From assembly GCA_002914805.1 (NCBI GenBank), contig JXTB01000201.1, positions 371,179 to 435,178 on the forward strand: a stretch of DNA of 64,000 nt, read 5' to 3'. How positions within the stretch are numbered: the stretch's first letter is position 1; each line of letters begins with the position of its first letter. This document shows, in pieces, positions 1 through 11,290 of the stretch. This DNA is from Parasponia andersonii (Eukaryota; Streptophyta; Magnoliopsida; Rosales; Cannabaceae). The position numbers and the translations under genes were made by a program. The notes beneath the pieces are model-generated. The model saw only the letters and a program-made list of their open reading frames with translations. It did no database searches and had not been told where the DNA came from.

Positions 1-328
1 TAGACTCTGTTGGTTAGGTTGCTGTTCCACTACCATGATTGAGTTCATTCGTATGTAATGAGCAAATGCACTAAAAAATGGGGAACAAAGTAGATGTTTC
101 TTTTTTCTGCTCCGAATATCAACTTTTTGCGATGCTCTCAAGGGTTCAAGTGGGGTTTGATCCAATTTGATTGCAAAAGTCATCATAATTCGTCCGCACA
201 AATTTATTTGTTTGCTGAAACCATGCTTAAGTCATGTACTGTGTGTCTTGAAAAGGGCACATTGATCTACTGAATTTTAGTACTTTCATGTGTGAATGAC
301 CTTTTATCTTCCATCACCCAATTTTCAG
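1..328 (+). other. Intron of the TFIIB gene
   Basis: This is T-rich sequence ending in a polypyrimidine-poor acceptor (attttcag at 321-328) directly before a coding exon. I see no TFIIB coding motif in it, so the previous exon must lie to the left of the window. Confidence 0.7.
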
Positions 329-867
329 GAGGAGCCCTATATCAATTGCCGCAGCAGTTATTTACATTATAACTCAGCTTTCAGATGATAGGAAGCCTCT
401 CAAAGGTTTGACTGTCCTCTCCCACTTGTTAATCAGAAATAAAAAATGGCTGAAATATCTTGATACTGATACTCACAAGTTATGTTTCTTTGGAAGAACC
501 ACAGTATTGAGGGGCTGTCATAAATCATTTGCAAGTTCTCTCTCTTAAGCATTTTATGACCAGATTCACATGCAAATATTATAGGCTGAAGTTAAGATAT
601 GAACCAAAATATTTGGGAAAATTTTAGATTTTTTTAAGGTTTGCACCAAGTAGACCCGGGTTCTCGTTAACATACTCTCTTGCGAGCCATTGCTATGCTG
701 TTGCATTCATTGATTTGATCAATGTGTCTGCAGATATATCTATTGCTACTGGGGTGGCAGAAGGGACAATCAGAAACTCCTACAAAGATCTTTATCCCCA
801 TGTATCGAAGATAATACCGAACTGGTATGCCAAGGAAGAGGATCTCAAGAACCTCTGCAGCCCTTGA
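329..867 (+). CDS. TFIIB: Transcription initiation factor IIB, 3' end (last two exons)
   Basis: TFIIB is the general RNA polymerase II initiation factor that bridges TBP/TATA and the polymerase in the nucleus. Two exons are visible: 329-405, after an acceptor AG at 327-328 and before a donor GT at 406, and 734-867, after the acceptor CAG at 731-733 and ending in TGA at 865-867. The split codon G|AT joins them in frame and gives about 70 residues. They include [20 protein letters not shown] and then [20 protein letters not shown], ending KNLCSP. This is the second cyclin-like repeat and C-terminus of plant TFIIB proteins, which are about 310 residues long. Earlier exons lie left of the window; 1-328 reads as intron. 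No stop or frameshift is seen. The identification rests on remembered family sequence, and the motif match is strong. Confidence 0.93.
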
Positions 868-1516
868 AATATAGAAGAGCAAAAACAAGAGGCGGTAATA
901 TACAGATTACACCGAATAGTTTTTGAGAGTATACTGCTGAATTTTAGCAGACTCTTCAACGAAACAGTGCCGAAATGTTTTTACTCCGTCTCCATAGTAA
1001 ATTTACTGCTCTTCACATAGTAATTTTACCGCATTTAATTTCAGTATATGCTTGAACTGGCAACAATAATTCAATATGTTTATTTTTTATCTGATGCACC
1101 GAATTTGGATATGGTTACGCTTTTGCATCTTATGTTTTAGTTTTACCGATGCATGTCAACTACTGGTGATATTGCTGATATCGAAGCGGGTTTCATTGGT
1201 TGTTGACGCTGTACAAGAGTTTGGATGAATATGGTTACATGGCCTAGCTCATGGCTGGCCCAGGCCTGCAAATGGTGTGGTCCAGGACATGTATGGTCCG
1301 CTCAAATTGACATCTGTAGATGAGCCCAAGTTTTTGGTGGGCTTAAATGCATGGGCCAACCTCTCATTGGAGGACCCCCGGCTCGGTATGGGCCTGACAG
1401 GTTGACTCTTTTGTCGGGGTTCCCATAAAAGGAACTTGGCTCAGCCTTGTCTGAGGTCTGAGGACAGGCCTGTGCTGCCCGTGGGCCAAGTCATTATGTC
1501 CGATAATTGCACCCCT
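868..1516. other. TFIIB 3' UTR and unassigned downstream sequence
   Basis: The first 200-250 bases after the TFIIB stop are AT-rich and probably contain the 3' UTR. An AATAAT-like element lies near 1064 but no clear polyadenylation site can be fixed. From about 1190 to 1510 the base composition becomes GC-richer, with repeated GGCC/GCCC words. No open frame or recognisable element is seen there. Confidence 0.4.
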
Positions 1517-1687
1517 TGAGAAATCATTCGGAAATTGAGGCGGCTAGTCCTCTTTTTTTTTTTATTCCCCGGTAAATGGACATTTTTAGTCCCTTTTCCA
1601 AAAATGACTTTTTTTAGTTTTTTTTGGGGAGAAAAAATCGACATTTCAAAATTATTTTTTTTGTTATTTTATGGTTTATTACTAGTA

Positions 1688-2560
1688 GTCACAAGTTTGT
1701 TATCGATGGTCACCGTTTATTTTATATCGTTACGAATATTGTGAGTTTTCAAGATATCTACAGTGTCATAATTTTGTGAACCATGGTCATAATTTTTTTA
1801 ACATATTTTCTCAGAATGTTTTAAACTAAACTCTTTGTCACAATTTTGTGACAGATAATCACAATTAATTTTACATCGCTACAAATATTGGCACAAATTT
1901 ACACATGCTCACAATTTTGTGACTCAAAGTCACAATAGATTTTACAGTATTACAAACGTGAAATCCTGTTATTGTGATTTGTATAATATTTACATATTAC
2001 CTTGATTTGTGAGTCTAAATCACAATATTTGTTTGAACTTTACAAAATGAAGATAAATATTCTTATTAGCTAACAATTGATTAGTAACATTTATATAACA
2101 CAAATCTAAATTTACAAGAAAAACCATATCATGTTCTTTAATAGTAGTCATATATGTGATATCTACAATCACACAATTCATACTTGTCATAATTTTGTAT
2201 CATGTAACCATAATTTGTGACTATTAATCACAACAATTGTGCCTATTTTTTTTTTTTTGAATGTATTGGATAATATTGTCTCTTACAATAGCAAAATATG
2301 TTTTCACATTGAAAAATTATACTATTAAAATTAATACTATGTATTCCTTGAAAAAAAAAAATTAGTAGTGTATGTGATAGCCATAGGTTTCTAGTAGTTC
2401 TAAAAAAAAAACAAGATTTGATTTGTGACTATTAGCCACACAATTTGTGATAACTAAACATGATTTACAGATTAGTATTAACAAACACAATTCATGACAA
2501 CAATCAAGATATGTGATTTAGAGTCACAAAGATTATGACAATCACACATTTTGTAACTAT
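1688..2560. repeat. Cluster of degenerate short palindromes of the form GTCACAA-TT-TTGTGAC
   Basis: The word GTCACAATTTTGTGAC (7-bp perfect arms) is present at 1837-1852. Close variants occur at 1764-1779 and 1909-1924, and many half-sites (TCACAA, TTGTGA, TGTGACTA) run from 1688 to about 2560. Spacing is irregular, roughly 30-70 bp. It lies inside the candidate Mutator-like element and contains no coding sequence. Confidence 0.6.
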
Positions 2561-3646
2561 TTTCAATAACTTATTAGTTTATAAAAATATCTAATAATAT
2601 CCTAAACTCATGGAAAATCTATTTTCTACATGAAGCCCATGCCAATTGTGTTCTTCTAGAAAAAGAAGACGACGACGAAAAAGGTTAGTAGTACGTAACT
2701 ATAGGTCACATAATTCGTAACAACCATAAATTTTTCACAGTTCTAAAAAAAAAAAGATCTAATATGTGACTTTAATTTATAAAATTTATAACAATTGCAC
2801 ATTCTTTACTATAAGGGATACATTTTTTTTGACGAAACTTGACAAAACGAGAGAAATTATATTAAAACGAGAGAAAAAAAAGAGACCACCATGTCTGAAG
2901 GGCATTCTTTCTAGACATCGCATTTATATTTGGTAAATAATCATTAAAAAACCCAATGGGTACATATTCTCTTTCAAAATATAATTGCAAAAACAAAGCA
3001 TAAATAAAGATATAATTGCAAAAACAAAGCATAAATAAAGAAACTCAGTAGTTTCTTTGAGAAAAAAAAAATAATGATGACACTAATAAGAGAAAGAACT
3101 ACACATTTATAACTATTAATACCCATTTTTTTTTTCTTATTCTTCTACTGCAGCCGCGTCTTCGGTGGTTCTTATATGCATTTTATGCTTTTTTTCTCCT
3201 TTATAATATCAATGAAATCTCATTTATATGCCTTTTTCTCACGGAACAAATAAAAAAAGATAAAAAAGCATATAAAAAATTAAAGTAAAACCTTTTCAAA
3301 AAAAAAAAGAAAAGAAAATTAAAGCAAGAAAAAACATATAAAGGATTAAACAAGAAAAACGCTACAGACCAAGATAAAATCATACCAAAAAAATTAAATC
3401 AATAATGCAAATCCAAAAAACAATACAACTTTTTATATATGAGATTTCATTGGAAAATCAGATCAAGACCATATGAAAAGCTACAATATTAATATTTTCT
3501 ATGCAGCCAAAAAAGAGAAATCTAGAACAAAGAAGACAAACCCAAAAAATAATATAGAAAAATAAGAATAACGAAGATGGATTAGCTCAGATCATATGAG
3601 ATCCGTTGGTATAGATATGGAAGCAGACAACAAAGATGAGAATGAC

Positions 3647-3751
3647 TTAGAGAGTGAAGAAAATGAGGGTGTGGACAGCTATGGCCTTGCCGTTGTTCTT
3701 CGTGCTGTCGAACTCCATGGGTCGGTTGTAGCCCAGGAGCTGGTTTTCCAG
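3647..3751 (-). other. Short GC-rich coding-like fragment, possible captured exon
   Basis: This GC-richer island lies in AT-rich surroundings. The minus strand reads LLGYNRPMEFDSTKNNGKAI in an open frame of about 34 codons before TAA at 3647-3649. Composition and codon use look like host coding sequence, unlike the flanks. It lies just inside the right arm of the candidate Mutator-like element, which would fit gene-fragment capture (Pack-MULE). I do not recognise the protein; it could be chance. Confidence 0.25.
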
Positions 3752-3956
3752 ATTAAAAAAACAAAAAATCGATAGGCTTCTGGATCCAACAAGTGATGGG
3801 ATGAATGAGTTGAAGGTTATTCACGAAGGAGATATTTTGGACTTTTTCTTAAGTGGAGAGTTTCAGAAAAGTAATTTTAGAAAAAGTGGTTAAAAAAGTC
3901 CATTTGTCAAAAAAATGGACTAGCTGTGTCAATTTTCTGAAATTATTAGAATGTCG

Positions 3957-5421
3957 GCCTGAGTAGTTTGGACCAAAATGACTTTTTTGTGACTATTTTT
4001 AGGGTGATTTCTTCGACTGTGATGAATTTTACGATTAGTATTTGCAATATTAGTGATATGTAATTATCAATTTTATGACTGTTTCTAAAAAAGTTATTGT
4101 AAAAAGTAGTCCTAAGACTATCATTGGAGCCCAGAGTTTTCTACTATCCGTCCAATTCTCGTCTATATGCACTCGTATTGGACAAACTTCATGAATAATA
4201 TGAAAGTTTGTGATACAATTTTCTCGAATAAATGAAAAAGTTTTGATATCACAATCTACGAGTTGATTGCTTTGGCATAAAGGTTAATTTCAAATGAAAA
4301 GTGATTGGCACTAGTAATTATGATAGCATAATGTTCGTCTCCACTATATGGTGATCTAGACTATGATAAAGTAGTGGTGGCGATGTAGTTTTGTATTTGG
4401 TATTTTCCTCGTATGTACGGCAATGTTGGAAGTTGAAAGCCAGTCATCTATCATGAATATTATGCCATGTTCTCGACATTAATATGTGTATGTACTCCCT
4501 CAAAAAAAAAAAAAAATTGTGTGTATGTAAATATATATATATATATATATATATAGTATTACTGCCTTTTCAACACGTGAGTTTTTATCATACGAAGGGT
4601 CCCAATCCAAACAGTATTGGACTAATATTTATTTGGTCACAAATTGTTCGGCATAGGTTCAAATATAATTAAGTAGCCGAAGGTTGGAGCAAGCTCTTTT
4701 CCTTGGAAAGGGCAACACTGCCTACTTGATACATCCTCCACATTTTCCTTGTACTAATTACCGTTGATTAGAGGATAAAAAATGGACACAAAATTTGGAC
4801 TCAATTAATTTTGGTAGATAGGCATTTGGCAAGTTAATTGAATCCATCACTCCTTTGCTTTAAGGTTGAGGGTCACCATCACTAAATATTTTCCACGTGC
4901 TTGCATTTTGTATATAATAAAATTGATCAATTATTGAATACGAAGGAACTTCTTGTTCAACTTTAAATCAGAAACATTACTAATAATATTGTTTAAGTAG
5001 TTTATATTTGAATCGAGATATTATTTTCTCCAAAGGACAATGAATACAAGTTGTGGCACATTAATTAACAAGGTATGTTATGGGACGATGCAATACTGGA
5101 AAGAAGTGTTTTGGCATATCAAATTATGGATACCTAGTTCGATACTTTTGTTTGATTTGTTGCCTTCGGTTTGTATTTATATTTGACTTTTGTATATGTT
5201 TCCTTCTTCTATTTAACATATTTCGCTAGTTTTAGGGTTGCTGAGCGTGGGATATAGTGAGTTGACCTAGTTATAATCCTTGATGCTTCTCTTTTTTATC
5301 AGTTCTCCACTTGAAAAAAGAAAAAAAAGAAAAGAAAAAGAAAAAAAAAACCAGTGTTCGTGTAATTATTTGAAAAGGTCAAGAACTCTTACGACCATGT
5401 GGACAATAAAAAGGTAGAATG
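3957..5421. other. AT-rich intergenic sequence with a (TA)n microsatellite
   Basis: No gene is supported. A (TA)n run lies at about 4528-4555 and A-rich runs at 4500-4515 and 5320-5350. Short open frames here are low-complexity translations. Confidence 0.6.
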
Positions 5422-5600
5422 TGTTGTGCCGACGGAAGCATAAATACTAAATTTATTAGACAAATGTCAAATAAGTGGATTTATGACAAAATATAAATAA
5501 TATAAAATTACAAATAATACAAGAATTTATCATGATTCAATTATAAAATATAGCTTACGTCCACGTTGGAGACGACGAAGAATTCCACTATAATTAAAAG
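5422..5600 (-). repeat. Copia 3' LTR (recognisable part)
   Basis: It is parallel to 8662-8835, sharing words such as AAATTTATTAGACAAATGTCAAAT and AAAATATAGC.TACGTC with scattered differences. Its outer end is TG at 5422 on the plus strand. The true LTR may extend to or into the n-run at 5841. Confidence 0.65.
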
Positions 5601-5840
5601 GAGATTATAAAAGTCTAACAAAAATTCCTCACACTCAAATCTCAAATACACCTAAATCTCTCTCTTAGAAAAGCAATCAAGACCGCAAAAAAGATACTTT
5701 GCTAACAATCTTATTACCAGTATCAAAAGGAAAAACAATAAATAAACAAGCAACAAAGAAACAAAACCCAAAACTTGTTTATACCAAATTCCCACAAACT
5801 AAGAGAGATTAATTCGTATATTCAAATATAAACGACTATC

Positions 5841-6254
5841 NNNNNNNNNNNNNNNNNNNNNNNNNNNNNNNNNNNNNNNNNNNNNNNNNNNNNNNNNNNN
5901 NNNNNNNNNNNNNNNNNNNNNNNNNNNNNNNNNNNNNNNNNNNNNNNNNNNNNNNNNNNNNNNNNNNNNNNNNNNNNNNNNNNNNNNNNNNNNNNNNNNN
6001 NNNNNNNNNNNNNNNNNNNNNNNNNNNNNNNNNNNNNNNNNNNNNNNNNNNNNNNNNNNNNNNNNNNNNNNNNNNNNNNNNNNNNNNNNNNNNNNNNNNN
6101 NNNNNNNNNNNNNNNNNNNNNNNNNNNNNNNNNNNNNNNNNNNNNNNNNNNNNNNNNNNNNNNNNNNNNNNNNNNNNNNNNNNNNNNNNNNNNNNNNNNN
6201 NNNNNNNNNNNNNNNNNNNNNNNNNNNNNNNNNNNNNNNNNNNNNNNNNNNNNN
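5841..6254. other. Assembly gap (414 n)
   Basis: This is an unbroken run of undetermined bases, with a (TA)n tract directly to its right at 6255-6279. A simple repeat may have stopped the assembly. Any frame crossing it is meaningless. Confidence 0.99.
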
Positions 6255-6959
6255 TATATATATATATATATATATATAAATAAGGGTAAGCACAAAAGTG
6301 TGGTTACCTAAAAGTTTTGGCTACCCTTTCATAACTATGTGAGGAAACAAATGATCTTGAACCCAAGCCCAACTAACTTAATTTAGGCCACATTTCTAGG
6401 AATCTCCGCTTTGGCGCAAAATTAAGCCAAGCCCAAAATAATGAAACACTTTCACCATCTTCTCCAAAACCCCGAAAGACTAATCACAATCTACAATACC
6501 AAATAAGTACAAGCAGTGCTTGAACTTCCAAATGGTACCTGACTCGGTTACCATATTTATTGTAGCTAATACAAAAGAAACTAATTTCATAAAACCAAAC
6601 CAATAAGGCAAACCTTTCTCTCTACTAACAACACACAAAATAGTAGAATAAAAAATTTTGACAAAAGTTTCAATTTGAAGCTTTATTTACTTACAAATAC
6701 CAAGATCTTTATCTACACATACTAACTCCCCTATATCAAATAAGATGGCCATCTTATCAAATTCAAGAACTCCGTTAAGAAACAAATTTGGTGATAATAA
6801 CTCAACAAACTACAACCAAAAGTCATTCACCCCAAACTCAAATCTATGGAAGATTGTTATTAATCACTCGAGTCTACCATCATTCATAAGAGCATAAGTA
6901 GAACAAATGAAAAATTTCAAATCAAAGGTAGCAGAATTATCAAGCAATACCTCAAACGG

Positions 6960-7747
6960 AGTCTTTAAATATAATGCAGTTGATGGAGATCCTCTAACTA
7001 AATAGCAGGCATATCCAAAAGCTTCAATCCAAATACCTTTCGGTATGCAAATAATAGAAAGGAAGCAACAAGCTTTCCTAAAAAAGTCCTATTCAGACAT
7101 TCTGCAACCAAAAATCATTGTAGTGTTCTCCAAATGGTATGATGTCTTGCTATCTTTTCCTCTATGCAAAATTAACTCTCACTAAATTTTACACCATAGT
7201 CATCATTAAATATAAAAAAATAACAAAAACTACCTATAGACAAATTAGGAGAAAGACCCAAAAATTCTGAATGGAATCAAACTTGACTATATATTGTATC
7301 TCATAAACACAATAGTTACAAAAGTCAAACTCTCTAATTTTTTAACCATTCAATAAACTCATAATATCAAAATCTGGAATAAAATAAGATGTGGCCATAA
7401 TAGCACCAATAACCATACTATCCTAAAGAAAAAAGAGGCCATTATACAATTTTTCCTTAATCACCACGTAAGCATCCTTATTAATGCTCAAAACTCCACC
7501 TTCAGCTGAATACTTATAATCTTGTAAATCAAATATCTCCAAAGATATAAGACTTTTTCTCAATTCTTACACATGTCTAACATCAGTCAAAGTTCTAACA
7601 ACACCATCATACATCTTTATTCGAATAGTACCTACACCAATAACTTTTTAGGATATGTTATTCTCTAAAAAGACAAAACTCCAATCTACAGATTGATAGT
7701 CAATAAACCAATCTCTAAAAGGGCACATATGGTAGGAATAACCCGAA
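6960..7747 (-). pseudogene. Copia pol remnant (protease and integrase pieces)
   Basis: On the minus strand, 7760-7670 reads WILDSGYSYHMCPFRDWF, the copia aspartic protease region (usual DSGAS..M). Next comes a GAG-pre-integrase-like stretch with TLTDVRHV and EGGVLSINKD (about 7620-7470). Near 7050-6960 is the integrase core tail with EAFGYACYLVRGSPSTALYL. Stops and frameshifts interrupt all of it. The polyprotein in intact elements is about 1300 codons; less than a quarter is traceable here. Confidence 0.7.
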
Positions 7748-8612
7748 TCAAGAATCCAAGAATTGCCTAATCATCGTCATTAGAAGCATCCTCAGCAAAA
7801 CTAGCATGATTATTTGTAGTAGAGGATATTTTACCAGTCTCTTTATTTCTTTTAATCTTTGGACACTCAAATTTCTAGTGCTCTCGTTGATAACAATAAT
7901 TGTAATTGCCCTTCCTATTCTTAGACTTTCCCCTTCTTTTGTTTTCGCCTTTTCCCTTTTCTCTATCTCTTGCAACTAATGTACTTGATTGATTTTTATC
8001 CCAACTTTCAGATAATTTTTTCTTCAATTCCTTAGAATTCAAGGATGCCTTAATATCTTCCATACTAATAGTGTCTCTCTCATATAATATAGCATCAACA
8101 AAGTGCTCATACGAACGAGGTAAATAATACAACAAAATTAAGGCCTGATCCTCATCATCAATTTTTACATCAATATTTTTTAGATCCAGAATAATTCTAT
8201 TTGATTCATCAAGATGATTCTTAATAGGTGTACCTTCAGATATATGAAGAGTGTACAAATACTGCTTCAAGTATAGCCGACTGGTGAGGGACTTAGTTAT
8301 TTACAGACTCTTAAACTCAAGCTACAACCCAGAAGCAATAATCTCATTAGCAATCTCACACAACACCTCATTTAACAAAGACAACTGAATAGCACTATGT
8401 ACCCGTTCTAAGAGATCCTCTTTCTCTTCATTTGATAAATTTGTTGGCAAAGCTTTACTGCCTTTTAGCACCTTAAGTAACCCTTGCTGAACTAGAAGAG
8501 CTCGCATCTTAACACACCAAAGACTAAGGTCAATCTTTCCGTCGAATTTTGCAACTTCATATCTTATTGTTGTCGCCATCATAGAAATCAAAAATCTAAA
8601 ATAATTTGACAA
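7748..8612 (-). pseudogene. Copia gag pseudogene
   Basis: Reading from ATG at 8610-8612, the frame gives the plant copia Gag N-terminus with KFDGKIDLSLWCVKMRALLV, then NEEKEDLLERVHSAIQLSLL. After in-frame stops at 8322-8324 (TAG) and near 8301 it continues in the same frame with GTPIKNHLDESNRIILDLKN and a run up to about 7875. The zinc knuckle is broken: it reads CYQREH, a stop, then KFEC instead of CX2CX4HX4C. Gag of this family forms the virus-like particle that packages element RNA. Only a few stops break it, so decay is moderate. Confidence 0.85.
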
Positions 8613-8661
8613 ATAACAAGCCTAACATCAAATCAAAGAACGTAAAGCTCTTAATATCACT

Positions 8662-8835
8662 TGTTGTACCAGTGGAAGCACAAATACCAAATTTACTAGA
8701 CAAACGTCAAATTAAGTGAATTTATTATAAAATATAAATAATAAAAAATCACAAACAACACAAAAATTTATCGTAATTGCTATAAAATATAGTCTACGTC
8801 TATGTCGAAGACAACCAAAAACTACATACTTTATT
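8662..8835 (-). repeat. Copia 5' LTR remnant
   Basis: It is parallel to 5422-5600. The primer-binding-site-like sequence adjoins it at about 8646-8660. Similarity fades after 8835, so this LTR is truncated. Confidence 0.6.
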
Positions 8836-10599
8836 TGATTTAGTGTCCTAAAAGATCGAGAACTCTCTTTTCATTTTCTTTTAGCTCTTTGCAGAGTAAT
8901 TAATCTTTTACCGAAGAGCACTTTTCAAGAGTACGACATGCCTTAATTTTAACAATCTTTGCGAAAATAATTTTTTTAAGACCCAATTACGTAATTAATA
9001 GTGAGCTTCGTATATAATTTAATTTCGAGAGATTCAAAAGTACTGAGTCAAAAAGGGAACTTTGTATCAAAATACAGATTCGAATTTAATGTCAATGGTA
9101 TGCATTTTCATTCCGGTGCGGATGCATATTATTAAATTTAACTAATAATTAGCTAATAATACTTTTAAGAATGATATAAGTATGAGTTAATTGAGATAAG
9201 TTCGCAGTCTCAATTATCTTATTCAGTTATTTCTTGTGGCTCTAAAAATCAGCTAATTTATTGCATTCAATTCAGTTCTCGTTGTGAGGCAATCCAAGAC
9301 CCTAAAGATCTGCGCCACTCATCTCGTTCTATCAATCCAATTGATTAGGGAGCTCCAAGGGTCATTTTATGTGGGATTGGGCCGGTGATTCATGGGATGG
9401 CAATATGGACATAGGTTTTGTATAACACGAGCCATGTTTGCTCATGTAGTAGGTCCACGTGTCTCATTTGCCACGTCACTCTATGGCTGTTCAACAGCAC
9501 AGTAGTTACACTTCTTTGGCAAAGAATTAAAAAAAAAAAAAAAAAAAAAAATTCCGGCCATGCTTCAATCCTCTCTCTATGCATCTCTTTCCTCAACTTA
9601 ATCCTCTTCATCGTCTTCATTTTCTCCGTTGAATGCGAAGCTCCCAAACTCCCCCTTAAAGGCAGCAAAATACCAAATGTTTTTTGCGCCGTGGCCTTTA
9701 AATCCTAATTTTTGGTTTAGTTTTTACGCTTATTGGAGTATTCTTTCTTTCTTTTTTTTTTTTTTTAATAATTTTATTCCAGAGATCCGTCATTTCCGAG
9801 TTCGATTACTGATATTTTCTCCCCTAAACTCGAAACCCTTTGTGGTTTAGATGAGTGGAATGGGTTGGACTGTAAAGATGAGTTTGACTTTAAACTGTTG
9901 CTATTGTAAATGTAATTAAAATTTTCTAAGAACTTCAAAAGGAACATCTGCTAAGTCTATTTGGTCTCTGCTTTCAAAAACGACGCCGGCAAATACATGG
10001 GACTTTTGTAATTAACTTGTGGAAGACGATCCAAAGGCTCACTCAACTCCTCAAAAGTGGTCGTGTTTTCATTTAGTACTCCCTTTTTGTCGTTCAAAAT
10101 GCTACCCACAATTATTTGATTTCCTTTTAACTCTCAAAATATAAAAAGAGATTTTATTATTTTGAGGGAAAAAAAAAAAGAAAAAAAATGATTTTGCTCT
10201 TAAAGAAGATTATTTGGCCTTCAATTTCCCAGATGACCGGTGAGGAAGAAGGAATACAAAGCTTTTTTTATTTTTTATTTATTTAAATTGACTCAAAAGT
10301 TGGGAAAGCAGTGTAAGTGGGGACTACTATATTTTTTTTTTGACTGAAGGGGACCACTATATTTGAAGCCAATATTGCCACATCTACTCGGGTTATAACA
10401 CGCTCGGCTTAAATGTCATTTTTCTTCGTAAATATACATATCTAGGTCCTTATTTTATTCATGAATATATCTATTTGGTATATCAATATCAATCAATTTA
10501 CTTAGCTTTGTATACGAGTGATTTACTTCAAAATAAAACGCATCAATCTAGCCAATTATCTCAGTAAATCATTTTGTTTTCTTAATTTTTGTTTTGTTT
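8836..10599. other. Intergenic sequence; one short open frame with a hydrophobic N-terminal stretch
   Basis: No established gene is seen. A CACGTG G-box core lies at 9454-9459 with a second ACGT at 9472-9475. Between 9560 and 9708 the plus strand encodes SFLNLILFIVFIFSVECEAP and ends at TAA after AVAFKS. This resembles a secretory signal peptide followed by about 25 residues. The only upstream ATG in frame (9418) would read through a poly-A tract, so this may be a truncated first exon or chance. Homopolymer A and T runs lie at 9530-9550 and 9750-9766. Confidence 0.35.
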
Positions 10600-11290
10600 T
10601 GTTAATTACACTAGTAAATCAATTATAATATGTTAAATCAAGTATATACACCCGTAAATCAATTATATATATATATATATATATCTAGTACATCAATTAT
10701 ACATACTAGTAAATTATTATAATTTATGATAAATTAAATTATATACATCGATCGATGAATTGTATACTATGGTAAATAAATCTATATTATGTTAAATGAA
10801 TTATATACACTGATAAATGAATTATATACTGTGGTAAATGATTGTAAATAAATTATGTACACTGGTAAATTAACTATGGGTACTAATCCAGTAGGTATTT
10901 TTTTTAGTTATGTATAGATATTGTTTTGCTTAATCAAAATTGGTCACGCACATATTTTCTTAATAAAAGGTGAAGAGATAAAAACATTAAATAATGTGAA
11001 TTAATTTTTATTATTTTTTTCAAACTACTTAAATTATGCTAACCATTAGATCACAGTCTAACGGCTAAAAAATAATTACTTATCGATAGGTAAGAAAACA
11101 ATGCTTATTGGATTGGGAACCATTAATTATATATGTCGGAAAATGAATTCTATATACTATAGTAAATAAATTTTATATCTCGTTAAATGAATTATATAGT
11201 ATGGTAAATGAATTATATATACCGGAAAATGAATTATGTATGTTGGTAAATTAATTATATACATGAATAAGTTAAATTAAGTTATGTAGG
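10600..11290. repeat. Degenerate tandem repeat of a GGTAAATGAATTATATAC-like unit
   Basis: Variants of GTAAAT(G/C)AATTATATACAC recur about every 25-35 bp from 10610 to 10875 and again from 11115 to 11290, including a (TA)n tract at about 10664-10683. The two blocks are separated by the MITE candidate at 10876-11123. There is no coding potential. Confidence 0.6.
10876..11123. mobile_element. Candidate MITE inserted in the tandem repeat
   Basis: ATGGGTACTAATCCAGTAGG.. at 10876-10899 is the inverse complement of 11100-11123 at about 18 of 24 positions. The enclosed 250 bp is AT-rich and has no open frame. It interrupts a tandem repeat that continues on both sides. TAA is present next to both ends but one flank is offset by a base. 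The superfamily is undetermined. Confidence 0.45.

Larger units (their letters stand above)
1517..3956. mobile_element. Candidate non-autonomous Mutator-like element with long degenerate terminal inverted repeats
   Basis: The sequence at about 1517-1612 recurs inverted at about 3852-3956. Matching blocks are CTAGTCC followed by a T-run, AAATGGAC with a T-run, and a TTTTCCAAAAATGACTTTT-like block against TTTTCTAAAATTACTTTT. The arms are about 100 bp with many mismatches. The inside is about 2.2 kb, AT-rich and without a transposase. Long inverted arms around non-coding cargo fit the Mutator/MULE class. I could not find a convincing 9-11 bp target duplication, so the class is an inference. Confidence 0.45.
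5422..8835 (-). mobile_element. Decayed Ty1/copia retrotransposon (minus strand), with an assembly gap inside
   Basis: A sequence starting TGTTGTGCCGACGGAAGC at 5422 and a similar one starting TGTTGTACCAGTGGAAGC at 8662 run in parallel for about 170 bp, so they are the LTR ends of one element. The internal side of the 8662 copy is followed on the minus strand by GTGATATTAAGAGC, a decayed form of the TGGTATCAGAGC primer-binding site of plant copia elements. Gag and pol remnants lie between, on the minus strand. The upstream LTR loses similarity after about 8835, and the downstream LTR runs towards the gap at 5841-6254. RT and RNase H are not recognisable, so the element is deleted or lost in the gap. 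Confidence 0.8.

Noticed and set aside
5799..6295. Two long open frames on the minus strand across 5799-6295
   Set aside because: They consist almost wholly of undetermined bases plus a (TA)n tract.
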